Shown piece by piece: positions 10,547 to 21,399 of a stretch of DNA of 33,036 bases; within the stretch, counting starts at the first letter, position 1, and each line of letters begins with the position of its first letter. The notes under the pieces are model-generated. The model saw only the letters and a program-made list of their open reading frames with translations. It did no database searches and had not been told where the DNA came from. The stretch is from Seison nebaliae. Taxonomy: Eukaryota > Rotifera > Pararotatoria > Seisonacea > Seisonidae. Location: the NCBI GenBank assembly GCA_023231475.1, contig JALJEE010003119.1, forward strand, positions 1 through 33,036, in the 5' to 3' direction. A program made the translations under genes and the position numbers.

Positions 10547-12326
10547 CTTCCGAATAGTCATTACGGAAAGTTAAATTATTATGAGCAAATGAAGATTTTG
10601 GAGAATAATGAAAATTATCATCATATGATTCATTCATCAGTTGCTTTTCATTTTGCCGATTATTGATTGCTAAATTTTTTGCATTCAATTGATTCAATGA
10701 TGAATACTTCATTTGATATTTGGAGTTTGGATCATTCATTGGACCCAAATACGAATGTCTCATATCATTTTTTGTTCCTGTTTTGTCCGATTTATTTCGA
10801 GTGTCCATTGTTGTTACACTTCGAACGATATCATCACCCATATTGGAGCGATTAAATAAAGGCGTTAAATAAACTTTCGGTTGCACTGGATAATTCAATT
10901 TCTGTCCGGGAATAACTACGGATTGACGTTCTTTTTCTGAAACATTTTGACAATACAAATTAAAATTTGGTTTGGATTCGGAAGTTTCCTCCGCTGGTTT
11001 CTTTACTAATTTATTATCAATCAAGTGTTCATCCAGTTTCAATTTTTTTGAAACTAATTTTTCTGGCCTACATAATTCATTGTCCTCATCCAAAAATCTA
11101 CCATTAATATCACAAGCTCTTGGTTTCCTTTTACCTTTCTTCTTTTTCTTACGTTTTTCGACTGGTTCTTCAGTTTCTGTCGGCTTTTTCGATTGAACTC
11201 TTTCCGGTTTATCTTCATTTGATGATTCAATTGGAGATTCATGTACGGATGGCGGTTTTTGGATAATAAAATTTCTTTCGGATTCCACCGACATTGGAGT
11301 TGCAGCTATCAAACAGAAGGAGAAGAAATCGTATTCGAATTTAATTTAAAAAAAGTTGAGTTTAACTTTTCTGTCTTATTAATTCTTTCTCATCATCAAC
11401 ATTCTTATCTATCATAATAAATATTTATCAATAATCATTAAATTTGAAAAATAACTTCGACAGCATTTACAGCATTTGTGAGGGCAACAACAACAAAATA
11501 CAATTAGCAATATAATAGCTAATAACGCCAATGCACCGAGAATTCCAGCTATAATATAAATGGTTTCGTTGCCTAATGAAAATTATAAAATATTTGAATA
11601 TGAAAGAAAAAATTATTTTGAGAACTTAATCCGGATTTTGTCGTTGCTGTTGTGGAGAGTGTTGTGGTGGTGGTAGTAGTAGTTGTAGTAGTGGTAGTTG
11701 TTGTAGTAGTAGTTGTGGTGGTGGTTGTAGTCGTCGTAGTAGTTGAAGTGGTACTAGTACAAATAAAATCGAGATTCGGTACAGAACCTGCCGCAAATAC
11801 AGTTGGGTTTGGTTGAGCAAATGTTTGTGGACAAGAGTAGTCACATGCATCATCTTCTGGTATTTGGAAAATTTCATTTGTTTCCACAATTTCAATTCGG
11901 ATCTGAAAAAGAAATTTTAAATTTATAATAAACATAATCAAATCGAACTTTATCATAACACCAATTATCAGCTGCATCTACATCAACTCTTATATTTGTA
12001 ATTGTTCCAAATAGATTTCGTGCCGTTCCTTCCAACTCATTTACTGTGTTATATGAAAAAATATTCGCTCCATTTAAGTCGTTCGCAGCACCGTGGAAAG
12101 TAAACGTTTTACTTTTACTCGATCCTTCAATGACAATATGAACTTCGTTTAAGGAGTCAGCATCATTTTTGGCGATACTGGTGAGAATTGTAAATTTTAA
12201 GTTAATATCTTTTCAATATTAGCAGTAAGTGAAAGAAGTTAAAATAAAAAAATGAATGTAACCGATTGTGTGATGAAGATAGAATTGACATAGAATTATA
12301 AGTAAATATATCAGTCTATATTCCAT
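9585..12326 (-). CDS. Signal peptide + PLAT domain + Thr stalk + membrane span + Asn-rich tail
   Basis: Five exons (12326-12263, 12208-11949, 11902-11626, 11572-11456, 11305-9585) join in phase to 812 residues. Residues 1-20 are a signal peptide (MEYRLIYLLIILCQFYLHHT). Residues 23-125 fit a PLAT/LH2 beta-sandwich: L-K-F-T-I-L-T-S, N-E-V-H-I-V-I-E-G, then G-T-I-T-N-I-R-V and D-N-W-C-Y-D-K-I-R-I-E-I. A C-x3-C pair near 127-131 and a Thr run (about 158-190, probably O-glycosylated) follow. Residues 204-226 are one membrane helix ending in Cys repeats (C-C-C-C-P-H-K-C-C-K-C-C) that may be palmitoylated. The cytoplasmic tail is basic, then Asn-rich at about 490-587, and carries four motifs: CDINGR (304), CDMNGR (631), YDANGR (684) and YNMDGR (749). 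PLAT domains bind lipids or proteins at membranes. I know no named protein with this layout. Exon phases support the model; the role is unknown. Confidence 0.78.
10263..10556 (-). repeat. AAT/AAC trinucleotide tract coding poly-Asn
   Basis: ATT/GTT-type triplets on the plus strand encode runs of Asn broken by Asp, Ser, Tyr and Pro in the tail of the PLAT membrane protein. The mix of AAT and AAC codons indicates that it is kept as coding sequence, not just a fresh microsatellite. Such tracts behave as prion-like, low-complexity segments. Confidence 0.85.
11641..11755 (-). repeat. ACN trinucleotide tract coding poly-Thr
   Basis: GGT/AGT/TGT triplets on the plus strand encode about 30 Thr in a row with mixed ACA, ACT and ACC codons, forming the stalk between the PLAT domain and the membrane helix. 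Codon mixing argues for selection on the protein. Confidence 0.85.
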
Positions 12327-13062
12327 AATAAGTCACATATCATATCTACGGAAATCTAATATTGACGAGAAGGAATCATAATGTTGCTAAAATTATTATT
12401 AACGATATTGATGGGAATGGAAGAAATAATGCTCGATAAGATCAATAACAAATTTGTTTAGAGTAAAACTTTAAATTAAGAGAGAAAAGGTCATTTTCGT
12501 TTATTGTTGAGATTTTGTAAACGAATATGTCCAAATATTCTCAATTTCTAAGAGCTTCTTACGAACAAGTTTATGATTGTTTCATGAAATTTTTTTGAAG
12601 TATTAATAAACGATACACACTTCATCCAAATAATGTAAATAGTGGGGAAATATGGTAGCGAGTCCTCTGGACATCGTTTGCACGACTTGCAGCAATATGA
12701 AGTGAGGAGGAAAAGTTATTTTGAGGAAGTCGTCAATCGTCTTGTTTTATAAAAAATATTCAAATTCAACAATGTCTACGGACAAGGAATAGAGTATGTA
12801 AAACGAATAAAGATGGATGACGTCGAATTGGAATGGATTCCAAAATATATCGTTGACAAAATAAAAAGGGAAATTCACAATTTTAACTGAAGTTAAATGA
12901 TTAAATAAGGTAGAGGATCGATGCATATCAATATCTACATTCTTCTTCATTCCATTTTTCAAGTGGGACTACAATAGAATATGAGAAATAATGTTTTTGT
13001 TAGTTAATTTATTTATGTTTAGGACATTTATTCCCATTATTTCTTTAGATTTCTTCCAATCT
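12327..13062. other. Intergenic stretch between PLAT and Ly6-like genes
   Basis: This covers the upstream region of the PLAT membrane protein gene and the 3' UTR of the Ly6-like gene. A 71-codon minus ORF at 12747-12962 has no recognisable feature. Nothing else stands out. Confidence 0.4.
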
Positions 13063-15136
13063 TCAGGGCCGATTACAACTGAACAATTATAATGTAGAAA
13101 GAATAAGAGAAAGAAAGAAAGAAATTGTAAAATGATTGAAATCGTGAATAAATGAAAAGAAAAACTTTTTCGTTCCACATATACACAACACATTTGCTCC
13201 TTCTCTGCCGCACATCCCTATAGGTATCGAATCAACATCATAGAGACCAATTGTACACCCTCGTCCAATGATTACTAAGGAAATTAGTAAAAGTAACTAA
13301 ATGACAATTATTTAAGAGAACTTCCGTTGAAATATTTCGTATAACATTTCTTTGACGGACAAGGTTCGCTGCAATTAGTCGAATATGTAGTGCAACCGTG
13401 ACAATAATCGGCACTTCCAATTGATGATTGACACGAGGTAGTAGTACATCTCTTTCGTAAATTTCTTCGAAATCTTCTACCATAAAACGGATTATAGAAA
13501 TTATTGGGATACATATTTCTCGTTGGAGGAAATGGAGGTTGTCCTGGAAATTGTCTCATGGGAAATTGAGGAATTGTTTGTGCTGGAATTTGTTGAGAGG
13601 GATATGAGCGCATTGGAAATCCCATGTTTTGTGGATAATAATAATTTACAGCGTAACGATTTGGTGAAGGTATGAAAGCTACTAAAATTGCATCTTCCGG
13701 TAGTGCCGAATCTTGACTGTTGTATGGAACATAACCTTGGGGTACATTTGGATATATCGGTTTATTTTGAATTTCGGTAGCAATTGGCTGATAATTTATA
13801 AGCGTAGGTTGTTCTGGCGCTGCTACCGGTACACCAGGTGGAGGTAAAGGTTGTCCCGGTAATGGCAAAGTATCTTGTGGTCCAGGTTGAACAGGCTGAT
13901 CATCTATAATATCCACTGGAGGAGCAACAATTCCGACTGGAACTCCAGGAGGTGGAAGTACATCAACTGTTCCCGTCCCTGTTCCTGTATCTGTTCCTGT
14001 ACCTGTTCCGGTATCTGTTCCTGTACCTGTTCCGGTACCTGTTCCGGTACCTGTTCCAATGGCAGTATTGTCGTTATCTGGTGAATTACAACTTTTTGCA
14101 TTTACAAATAAAAGAAGATTATTAAATAACAAACAGATGACTATTACAAATACATATATCAGTATCGCCTCTTGCTTTGCAACTACCAGGTGTTATATCG
14201 TCAACATTCCATAAAGCTATACTACATTCTCTCCCAATGACTACTCCACCTTGTTTCTTTATGTAACATTTACCCGTGCTACATGGTACAGAACAATCTG
14301 CATTATATGTAGAACAACCCCAACATCTGAATCCGGATATACCTGCTGCATTTCCAGAATTTGAAATTACACCACCACCACCGACGTTTGTCCCACCATC
14401 TGCTCCACCAGGTCTATTGCAACTGAAATATTGAAGACAATATTAGCGAGCAATTAAGAATTGGAATTTAAAAAAGTTATGCAAACAGATTGGTATTACA
14501 AATACATATTTCTATATCTCCTCGCGTTTCACAACTACCTGGAGAGATGGTATCTACATTGTATAATGCGATACTGCATTCTCTTCCGATTACTGTTCCA
14601 CTTTGTTTTTTCGTATAACACTTTCCTGTACTACATGGGACAGAACAATCAGAATTGTAAGTTGAGCAACCCCAACATCTGAATCCACTTCCGCCATTCC
14701 CTCCTACAGTACCCGTACCACCAGTACCGGCATTATTATTACCACTAATGGTAATTGCACCATCTGGTGCATTACAACTATATATTTAAAAGCAGTTAAA
14801 TATATCCAAATCGTCGATTATTCTAATTAATTAACTTGTCTCCAGAGCACATACAAATTTCAATATCGCCTCTTGTTTCACATTGTCCATCGCTAATCGA
14901 ATCGACATTCCATAGGGCAATACTGCAACCTCTACCAATGATGCCTAATCTGTATAGTTCATTTTATGGAAATAATCTCCAAGATAACTTCCCGTTTGCT
15001 TCTTGGTATAACAACGATTAGTGGAACATGGTTCAGAACAAAAAGAAGTATAAGACGAACATCCCCAACAACGACAAGAGAACTCGTCGATAAGAATTGT
15101 GAGAAGAAAAAGAAGAATTATAGAATTGGAATTCAT
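13063..15136 (-). CDS. Secreted protein with four Ly6/three-finger-like domains
   Basis: Seven exons (15136-14989, 14944-14836, 14777-14487, 14422-14135, 14091-13322, 13274-13166, 13078-13063) give 576 residues. Residues 1-20 are a signal peptide (MNSNSIILLFLLTILIDEFS). Four domains (about 21-88, 119-185, 214-281, 512-574) share C-x2-C-x6-C-x3-C-x4-C ... G-R-x-C ... C ... C-x-C-x4-C-N, the ten-Cys, C-N-ending pattern of Ly6/uPAR domains. Gly-rich linkers separate domains 1-3. A Gly-Thr repeat and a 170-residue Pro-rich segment with Y/P/Q motifs precede domain 4, and the chain stops four residues into the last C-N (C-N-R-P). Introns always fall in phase 2 just before C-N; domains 1 and 4 also have a phase-1 intron mid-domain, and exons 2 and 6 are both 109 nt. 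ATG 15134-15136 is chosen because the signal peptide begins there; an upstream in-frame ATG at 15187 adds 17 polar residues. There is no GPI-type tail, so it is likely secreted. The partner is unknown. Confidence 0.82.
13966..14055 (-). repeat. Tandem 6/12-bp repeat coding Gly-Thr
   Basis: Repeats of ACAGGT/ACCGGA-like units (plus strand ctgttc, cggtac, ctgtat) encode (Gly-Thr)n with occasional Asp in exon 5 of the Ly6-like gene. It is likely length-variable between individuals. Confidence 0.85.
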
Positions 15137-15363
15137 TGAAATTTTAGAGTAGTCTTTTCTCAAATTATCGTATGACCTATATGCCATAATTCTTTCTAGA
15201 CAAAATAATTTTATTTATAAACTTCTTCGCACAAAACAGTCAGACAACATTTACCATCATATTGTGAATGATCACCATATCAATAACAAAGATTTATTAT
15301 AAAAACAAAACTGTTTTGCCTCGAACGATTCCAGTTATCATTTTTTTAAATGAAAAAATCATT

Positions 15364-17328
15364 TTATTGATCGAAAGAAATAAAACTAATTTCTCCACTG
15401 GAATTGTCCAGAACTTCAACTTTCTTCTTACGAATCTGCACAATTAGAAAAAAAAACATAAGTGAATATTGAAAAGGAACTGCTGAAGGTGGAAATAAAA
15501 ATGTATAAGAAATTCCATAATTTCGCAAATTGTTAATTCGTTGAGATATTTTCAAATGATTCTCATCATCAATCAAAATTGTATTGTCAAATTTGGAATG
15601 ACCAAATTTTTCAGAAACTTTTGAGAATGTTTTCTCAGACATATTCTCTATAAATGTTTGAAAATGTTTCATACAGTCGTTCGATTGATTTGCCTATGAA
15701 TTAGAATGTTTCATCTTAATTTGAACAAGAATCAAATAACTTGAGGCATAATTAAAGCGAAATTGAATGGTGCAATTGAGAATGGAAGATTTATTTCATT
15801 CGATCTCTTTTGGTGCTGTTTGATTAAGAGATGAAATAATCTTGAAATGCCGATTCCATAACAAGACATTTCCAAGAACTCATTCTTTTGTGGTACTTTC
15901 AATTTGTATAATTTCGTAAACTTCTTTCCTAAATGGAAAATATGTGCAATCTGAAAACATCAAAAAGACATTATCGCAAATTTTATCATTTTAACTTCTG
16001 TTGACTTTCTTATGACTAAATTCTCGTTTTGACAATCCGAGCAAATTTTCATACTCTCATTATTATCTTCCTGAAATAACTCTCGATTAACTCCAGTATT
16101 ACATCTACAAACTCAACATAAAAATTAAAAATATATTTCTTGAAACAAAACTTTTTGCATAATAAAATTTCATCTTCTCCATTCTCTTCGTTAATTATAT
16201 GAAATTCATGAGAAAAGTCACCACCAAAACTGCCATTATCGGCAGAGACTAAAATTTTCAGTTTCATTTTCAATTGCGTTACTAGTAAGTTAAGATTAAG
16301 ATTAAACCGATAATATAATTCAATTGAAATTCCTGAAAAATATCTTGGTAAATCCTTTTAAATTTTTCATATTCTTCTTTATTCGATTGTTGATCTAAGG
16401 CGAACGTATAGAGATCTTTCATCAGAAATTCCCTACTTCTTAATAATCCATTTTTTGGATGTTTCTCATATCGATATTTATTACCAATCTCAAAGGAAAA
16501 TTTTAAAGTTTTTTTAAAAAAATTGAAGAGAACTTGATAGAAATTCAATGGGAAGTTTCGAGGACTCATTCTCTTCAATTGAGAAGACAATAGTTGACAA
16601 ATTGATTCTTCATGTGTCTATGTGAGGGGCGTAGAGATGAAGAAGGAAAACAAATTGAAGATAAATAAATTAGTTACAGGACACAATAAAGTTTTCATTG
16701 ACTTGGAAGAATTGTCACAATAAATTAAATCATCTTTCATCATTTCCAATCGATCTATTAGAAATGATATAAATTCTTTAATCTGATGAATACGAACTAC
16801 TTCTATTTAACGATTGTTGGTCTATTAAGGAACTCAATCGGATTTTCATCGCACCGACCTTAAATAAATGTTGATCGATAATATTAGAAATTTTTTCGAG
16901 ACATCGCTCACCAAATGGAAGATAATGGAAAGTTCCTTTTAGTTTATTAGGTAATAGATAAGCATTCTGTTCCATTAACTTTAGAATGAGAAAAAGAAAT
17001 AATCTGTTCAAACAATGTTGGCGAAGAAATCGTTAACCATTTCAATTGACGAAGTGAGATTCGATGCATTCGATTGATGAAAATTCGAATGTTTCAAATA
17101 TTTGGACAGTTTAACGAGTTGCATTCTATCACACTTTCTTTTTCTCTGTTTTCTTACAAATGAACAGATAATCGAAAATAAGAAGATGAAATGAAAAGAA
17201 ATATTATCGTTTGGATAACGACAATTGTTTTGTGATGGATCGAAAGAAGAATTCGAAATTCCAAAATACAAATAACAGAATGAAACTCGAAATAAAAAAG
17301 AATTATTGATAAATCGAAGTAAATTCAT
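15364..17328 (-). CDS. PARS2: Mitochondrial prolyl-tRNA synthetase
   Basis: Eleven exons (17328-17287, 17145-17014, 16978-16801, 16754-16678, 16617-16534, 16488-16308, 16248-16152, 16104-15996, 15950-15741, 15693-15481, 15435-15364) encode 464 residues; human PARS2 has 475. It charges mitochondrial tRNA-Pro in the matrix. Class II landmarks are in order: THEES at about 144, motif 2 GLLRSREFLMKDLYTF at about 185, VSADNGSFGGDFSHEF, a zinc-ribbon-like C-K-K-C/C-S-D-C pair (261-285), motif 3 MSCYGIGISRLF at about 329, and a short anticodon-binding domain (TILIDDENHLKISQRINNLR). A basic N terminus suits mitochondrial import. Introns are tiny: one of 141 nt, the rest 35-60 nt. ATG 17326-17328 makes the CDS overlap MIC60; an ATG near 17120 inside exon 2 would avoid that. 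The identity is very secure; the first exon is less so. Confidence 0.92.
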
Positions 17329-19502
17329 CCAAAGAATCGATATATGAATGTATAATCATTGTCGCTTGTTTCAACGTCAACATCAGTCGTATTTGTTTCC
17401 GATATGAGTTGGAGGACAATTTTGGTTGACCTTTCAATGAATTCATAATTTTTAAAGCTTTCTCCCATTCATTCATCATTATACATTTATCGATCGTATC
17501 AACCATTTTAATTTGATCATCAAAATCAATTTCATTCTTTTCATATGAAATGTCTGATTTAACTTTCCAATAAAATATTGACATAAAAAATGAGAAAATA
17601 AATTGAAAGAGATTCCAATTGTCATCTTTCATCAAAGCGATAGATCGAAGTTTCTTGTAATAAATATTGTCCCATTCCGTTCTTAAAATTTCTTCTGTCA
17701 AAATTTCATCGGTTGATGAAATGGCGAGTTCTAATGACTGACAAATAGTCTTAATATCCGGATAATCTTCATAATATTTCTCAAATATTTTCAAAAATTC
17801 TTCAACATTTATCGAATTATTCTTCTTCAAATTCCTTTGTAATTTCTTCATTTCATATGTCAATTGATGGAAATCCAACAACGCCTTCTCATCCATACTG
17901 CGCTGTTGGAGAGCATGTTCCAATCCTTCAATTCTACCGATTGCTTTCGCCAATTCCCGCTGAAATTTAAATTGTTGTTCTTTCAATTGAATTGATAAAT
18001 TCTCATCATTTTTCTCATTCATTTCACTTGTTATCCGCTCAATCGTGTCATTCAATTGTTGACGATGAATTTGTGATTGACGGATTAACTCTTCTCTTAA
18101 TTGACACTCCATTTTAGTCTTCACCTTCTTTTCGATTACTTCGTCACGTTCAACTTCTTTAGACTTCAATTTTCCCACATAATCTCTCCATTTTGAATCG
18201 GTTTCTTCTAAATCTATTTTTTTCTGTTTCTCTCGTTCTTCTTGTATCAAATTTTCGGTAAATTTCTATAAAATAAATTTATATATCAATTTAAAGAAAT
18301 GAAAATTATTTAACTTTTAAATATTCATTTTCTTTCAATAAATGAATCAATTGATTACTCAACACCATCGAATAATTCTTATAATTTTCCATGGTATCTG
18401 AAAAATCAAAAAAAAAAGTAATTAGTAACTTATTTCATAAGAATTTCCTTTGACATAGGAATAATAAGTAAATAGGGTCAGATTGAAAACTTGTTATCAT
18501 GCAACAAATTTTAAAATGAAAATTAATAAATTCAACTAATACGACAATTATCAATTTTAAGGGAATTGAAGCTTCAATTATCCATTCTATCATCATTCGT
18601 TTGTTTCTTAAAATAAGAAGGAAAAATAAATAACTTTTGGACGGAATAACATCAGAAATCTTTTGATAATTTGATAATCGTTTGGAAACATCTTTTTCGT
18701 ATTGTTTCAAAATTCTTCCAAACTCTCCAAATGAGACTGAGTGATTAATTTGCTCATCTAATTTAATTAGAACCGAATTGAAACGTCTACGAATATTCTT
18801 TTCAATAAACTCTTTTTTCGTTTCAATATCATCAGATTCGAATAATTTCTCGATTTCCTTCAATTCCATTGTGGGAAATACTTTCAACCGTTTAATCATT
18901 TTCTCCATTTCAAATATTTCTTCGATTTTCTGTCCTAACAATATCCAATTATCTGATGAGGTAAATTTCTGGTAGAAAGATTCATCTATATTTACTTTCA
19001 GATTCTCTGATAATAAACCATCGAAAATCTTTTTCGTTTCTTGAGCTAAGTTATCCATTATATTGATTGAAATTATTATATGATCTACTTCTAATTCTAC
19101 TTTAATTAAACGATCGTCTAATGATATCTTTGGAAGAATAATCGGATCTTCCTCCATTATTATTTGAGGTTCGACAATTTTTTCTTCTTCAATAATTTCG
19201 TCAACAATTGGGACGATTTCTTTCAATTTCGGTTTCACTGTTTGTTTTAATAAACTTTTATCTTTCTTTTGAGGAAGCAATGAATCAATTGTCATGTCAT
19301 TCAGTTTCATATAAGCTGCTACACTTCCCGCGGTAAGTGCAAAAGATCCGAGACCGATCATGTACATTTTAGAACTGCTGGAATTTCCATTTCCTCCTTG
19401 ATTACCGTTATTGGATGTGGAAAGCCGTGCACAACTGGTGGAACGGAAAAACGGATATCTCTGGACAATTAATCGTCCTCGATTCAATTTATTTCCTATC
19501 AT
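17303..19502 (-). CDS. IMMT: MIC60/mitofilin, MICOS core subunit
   Basis: Three exons (19502-18635, 18397-18315, 18265-17303) give 637 residues, somewhat shorter than the roughly 740-760 of fly and human. A basic presequence (1-30) and a Gly/Ser-rich spacer lead to one inner-membrane helix (about 47-65, YMIGLGSFALTAGSVAAYM). An acidic stretch and a long coiled coil follow, then the conserved mitofilin domain, recognisable by ERELAK-like coils, LRTEWDNIYYKKLRSIALM and the final D-K-C-I-M-M-N-E-W-E-K-A-L-K-I-M-N-S-L-K-G-Q. MIC60 shapes crista junctions and links the inner to the outer membrane. The roughly 237-nt intron 1 is long for this locus; a 29-nt alternative is possible there, but I chose the one that joins in phase to a coiled-coil exon. 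The stop codon lies inside the first exon of the PARS2 model. Confidence 0.9.
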
Positions 19503-20294
19503 AATTATTTTTTTGGATAGGTAATATCCTGCTACGGAAGAAATATGGGGGCTTAAAATTTCAAACTTTGTAATTTAGTATTATAATTTATTCTTCTTCT
19601 GTGGTAAATATCTCCTATTCATGAGATTCATGAGTTAAAGACGATTTGATCATTCTTTATCAAATGACATAAACGTGGAAATGAGTATATTAATCAACAC
19701 CATATATAATCTATTCAATAGAAAAGAATCAAGAGAATCTATTGATTATTTTCATCCAGCACCAGTAATTATTAGTAGACATGTATCCCATAGATATAAA
19801 TAATAATATATCTCATAAGTAGATTCTAGTTCATTATATCTCGAAAGATACAAATGCAACTATACCGCTATTTATTCTGCATGTAAAGATGGTAATTCCT
19901 ATGTTTTATATTATGTATATTATATTTTTACGATCCTGATTCTTAATGGAACAATTGATGCATATGAATCACAGAATATGAAGGAGATTTTAATTTTTTT
20001 ATAAGAAAAATGTGGATAATTGCTGTAGAAAACTCAGAAAAAAATTACTCAAAGATATGACGTCTTTTCATTTATATTCATTTCGCTATCAACATCTCCA
20101 AAAACACCACAACTTGTGTTCGAACTGTTCGAAGTATGCTCACATATTGCGTTCAATTAGATTATGTCAATGAACTTTATTTCGTCTTTCAATAAGCTTA
20201 TGTATAATAAGGCGATATACCTTTACGTGAATAAGAATAAGAATACGTATTCTTAAATAATATATTTTCAAAATGATTGAAGGAAAAATATTTT
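19503..20294. other. Intergenic stretch upstream of MIC60
   Basis: AT-rich DNA with many stops in every frame. A plus-strand stretch near 19740-19920 can be read for about 20 codons without a stop, but nothing is recognisable. It probably holds the MIC60 promoter. Confidence 0.35.
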
Positions 20295-20387
20295 CGACAG
20301 AAGCGGGATTCGAACCCACGCCCACAAAGTGGACTACGACATACCTCTCGGCAGATGTAGCGCCTTAGACCACTCAGCCATTCTGCC
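20295..20387 (-). tRNA. Type II tRNA-like gene (Leu-like body, unusual anticodon loop)
   Basis: The minus strand folds as a long-variable-arm tRNA. The acceptor GGCAGAA pairs with TTCTGTC; the A box is TGGCTGAGTGG and the B box GGTTCGAATCC, both fitting RNA polymerase III consensus; the D stem is GCT/GGC; the variable arm CCAC-TTT-GTGG and T arm GTGGG/CCCGC are complete. A run of five T follows at 20286-20290. The body (GGTCTAAGGCGCT ... GGCGTGGGTTCGAATCCC) is most like tRNA-Leu. The anticodon stem is CTACA/CGTAG with one A-C mismatch, and its loop is 17 nt instead of 7, so it may hold a roughly 10-nt intron or be damaged. Position 33 does not show the usual T, and the discriminator is G where Leu needs A. 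I cannot assign the anticodon. Confidence 0.75.
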
Positions 20388-20599
20388 ATGATGACAATTA
20401 AGCAAAAATATGTTCATTTGGCATTTTTATTTTCGTTGTTAATTAATTATAATACAATTTTTATGATTAGTATTTTCCTATATTAATTCGTACTAGAACA
20501 CTATATTTCTGATGACCTTTATCTTCATTTTCTATTAATATTAGTATAAAAATATTATATGACATGTAATATTAGAAACATTATCTCTATAAAAGATCA

Positions 20600-21380
20600 G
20601 TGGTATCCAGCAGTGTATGCATATGCTGATGACATGATCGCTATTAGTAATAATCTAAAGAATTTGAACACGATAGTTGAGTAGATCAAGACTGAACTGT
20701 AATGATTCCAAATCAATAATTCTGACAAATTGTCTTCCCACAGAAAAATACAACAAGTTTATTGATTACAAATGCGACTGTACCATATTCCTTGGTTGTT
20801 CTATCGACAACAATAAGAAAAGTTCTTCTTTCGTTGATCATATTCGAAATAAGTTCATTAGATCCTTTCACTCATTTCATCATCGTTGCAAATATTTTCC
20901 TCTTTCGAAGAAAATTCAATTATTCAGAATTTTCTGTAACGATTTGTATGGATTACAATGCTCAGTATCATTTTCATTAAAATCTATGCTCGCATTAGAT
21001 CGTGCTTATAATCGCTGTATAAGAAACCTATTAAGCTGATATCGTCTTCCTCCTCTTCCTCTTTTGTTAGGCAAAAGACTTATTGCTCTCATCTAAACCA
21101 TAAAATTATCTGACTTCCGATATCAGACTTACGAACTGTGTGAGCTATTTACTAATCCTGTCTACTTGTCCTGCCACTATTACGAGATTCCACTTCCAAA
21201 CACAGTGGAAGATGCTTAATCCTTCATATCTAATTTTTCAATCGATAGCTGTGTTCTCGATATTCTTTCTTCATACATCTCTTGGGGCCGTCATATTATT
21301 TCAAATCTTAATTGCTTTTATTTATTTGAATTCATTCAGAATTGCCCAAACTGGGATTCATCCTAAAGAAAAAAAAATAT
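20600..21380 (+). mobile_element. LINE reverse-transcriptase remnant, 3' part
   Basis: Shifting frames show a non-LTR reverse transcriptase from its catalytic box onward: A-Y-A-D-D-M-I near 20620, then the thumb pattern (F-L-G-C-S-I-D-N, V-D-H-I-R-N-K, LYGLQCSVSFSLKSMLALDR, C-I-R-N-L-L) and L-P-P-L-P-L-L-L-G-K-R-L-I-A-L-I. Several stops and frame changes make it inactive. The longest open piece is 20677-21039. Jockey/CR1-like elements end this way, but the family cannot be fixed by eye. Confidence 0.65.
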
Positions 21381-21399
21381 AAGAAATTAAGTTTTAGAG

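Noticed and set aside
10331-10561. Ile-rich minus ORF
   Set aside because: It is the out-of-frame reading of the poly-Asn tract.
12747-12962. 71-aa minus ORF between the PLAT and Ly6-like genes
   Set aside because: AT-biased, no motif, no signal peptide and no neighbouring exon in phase.
13875-14084. Cys-rich plus ORF opposite the Ly6-like gene
   Set aside because: Its Cys/Ser repeats are the antisense of the Gly-Thr repeat; the minus strand has the supported gene.
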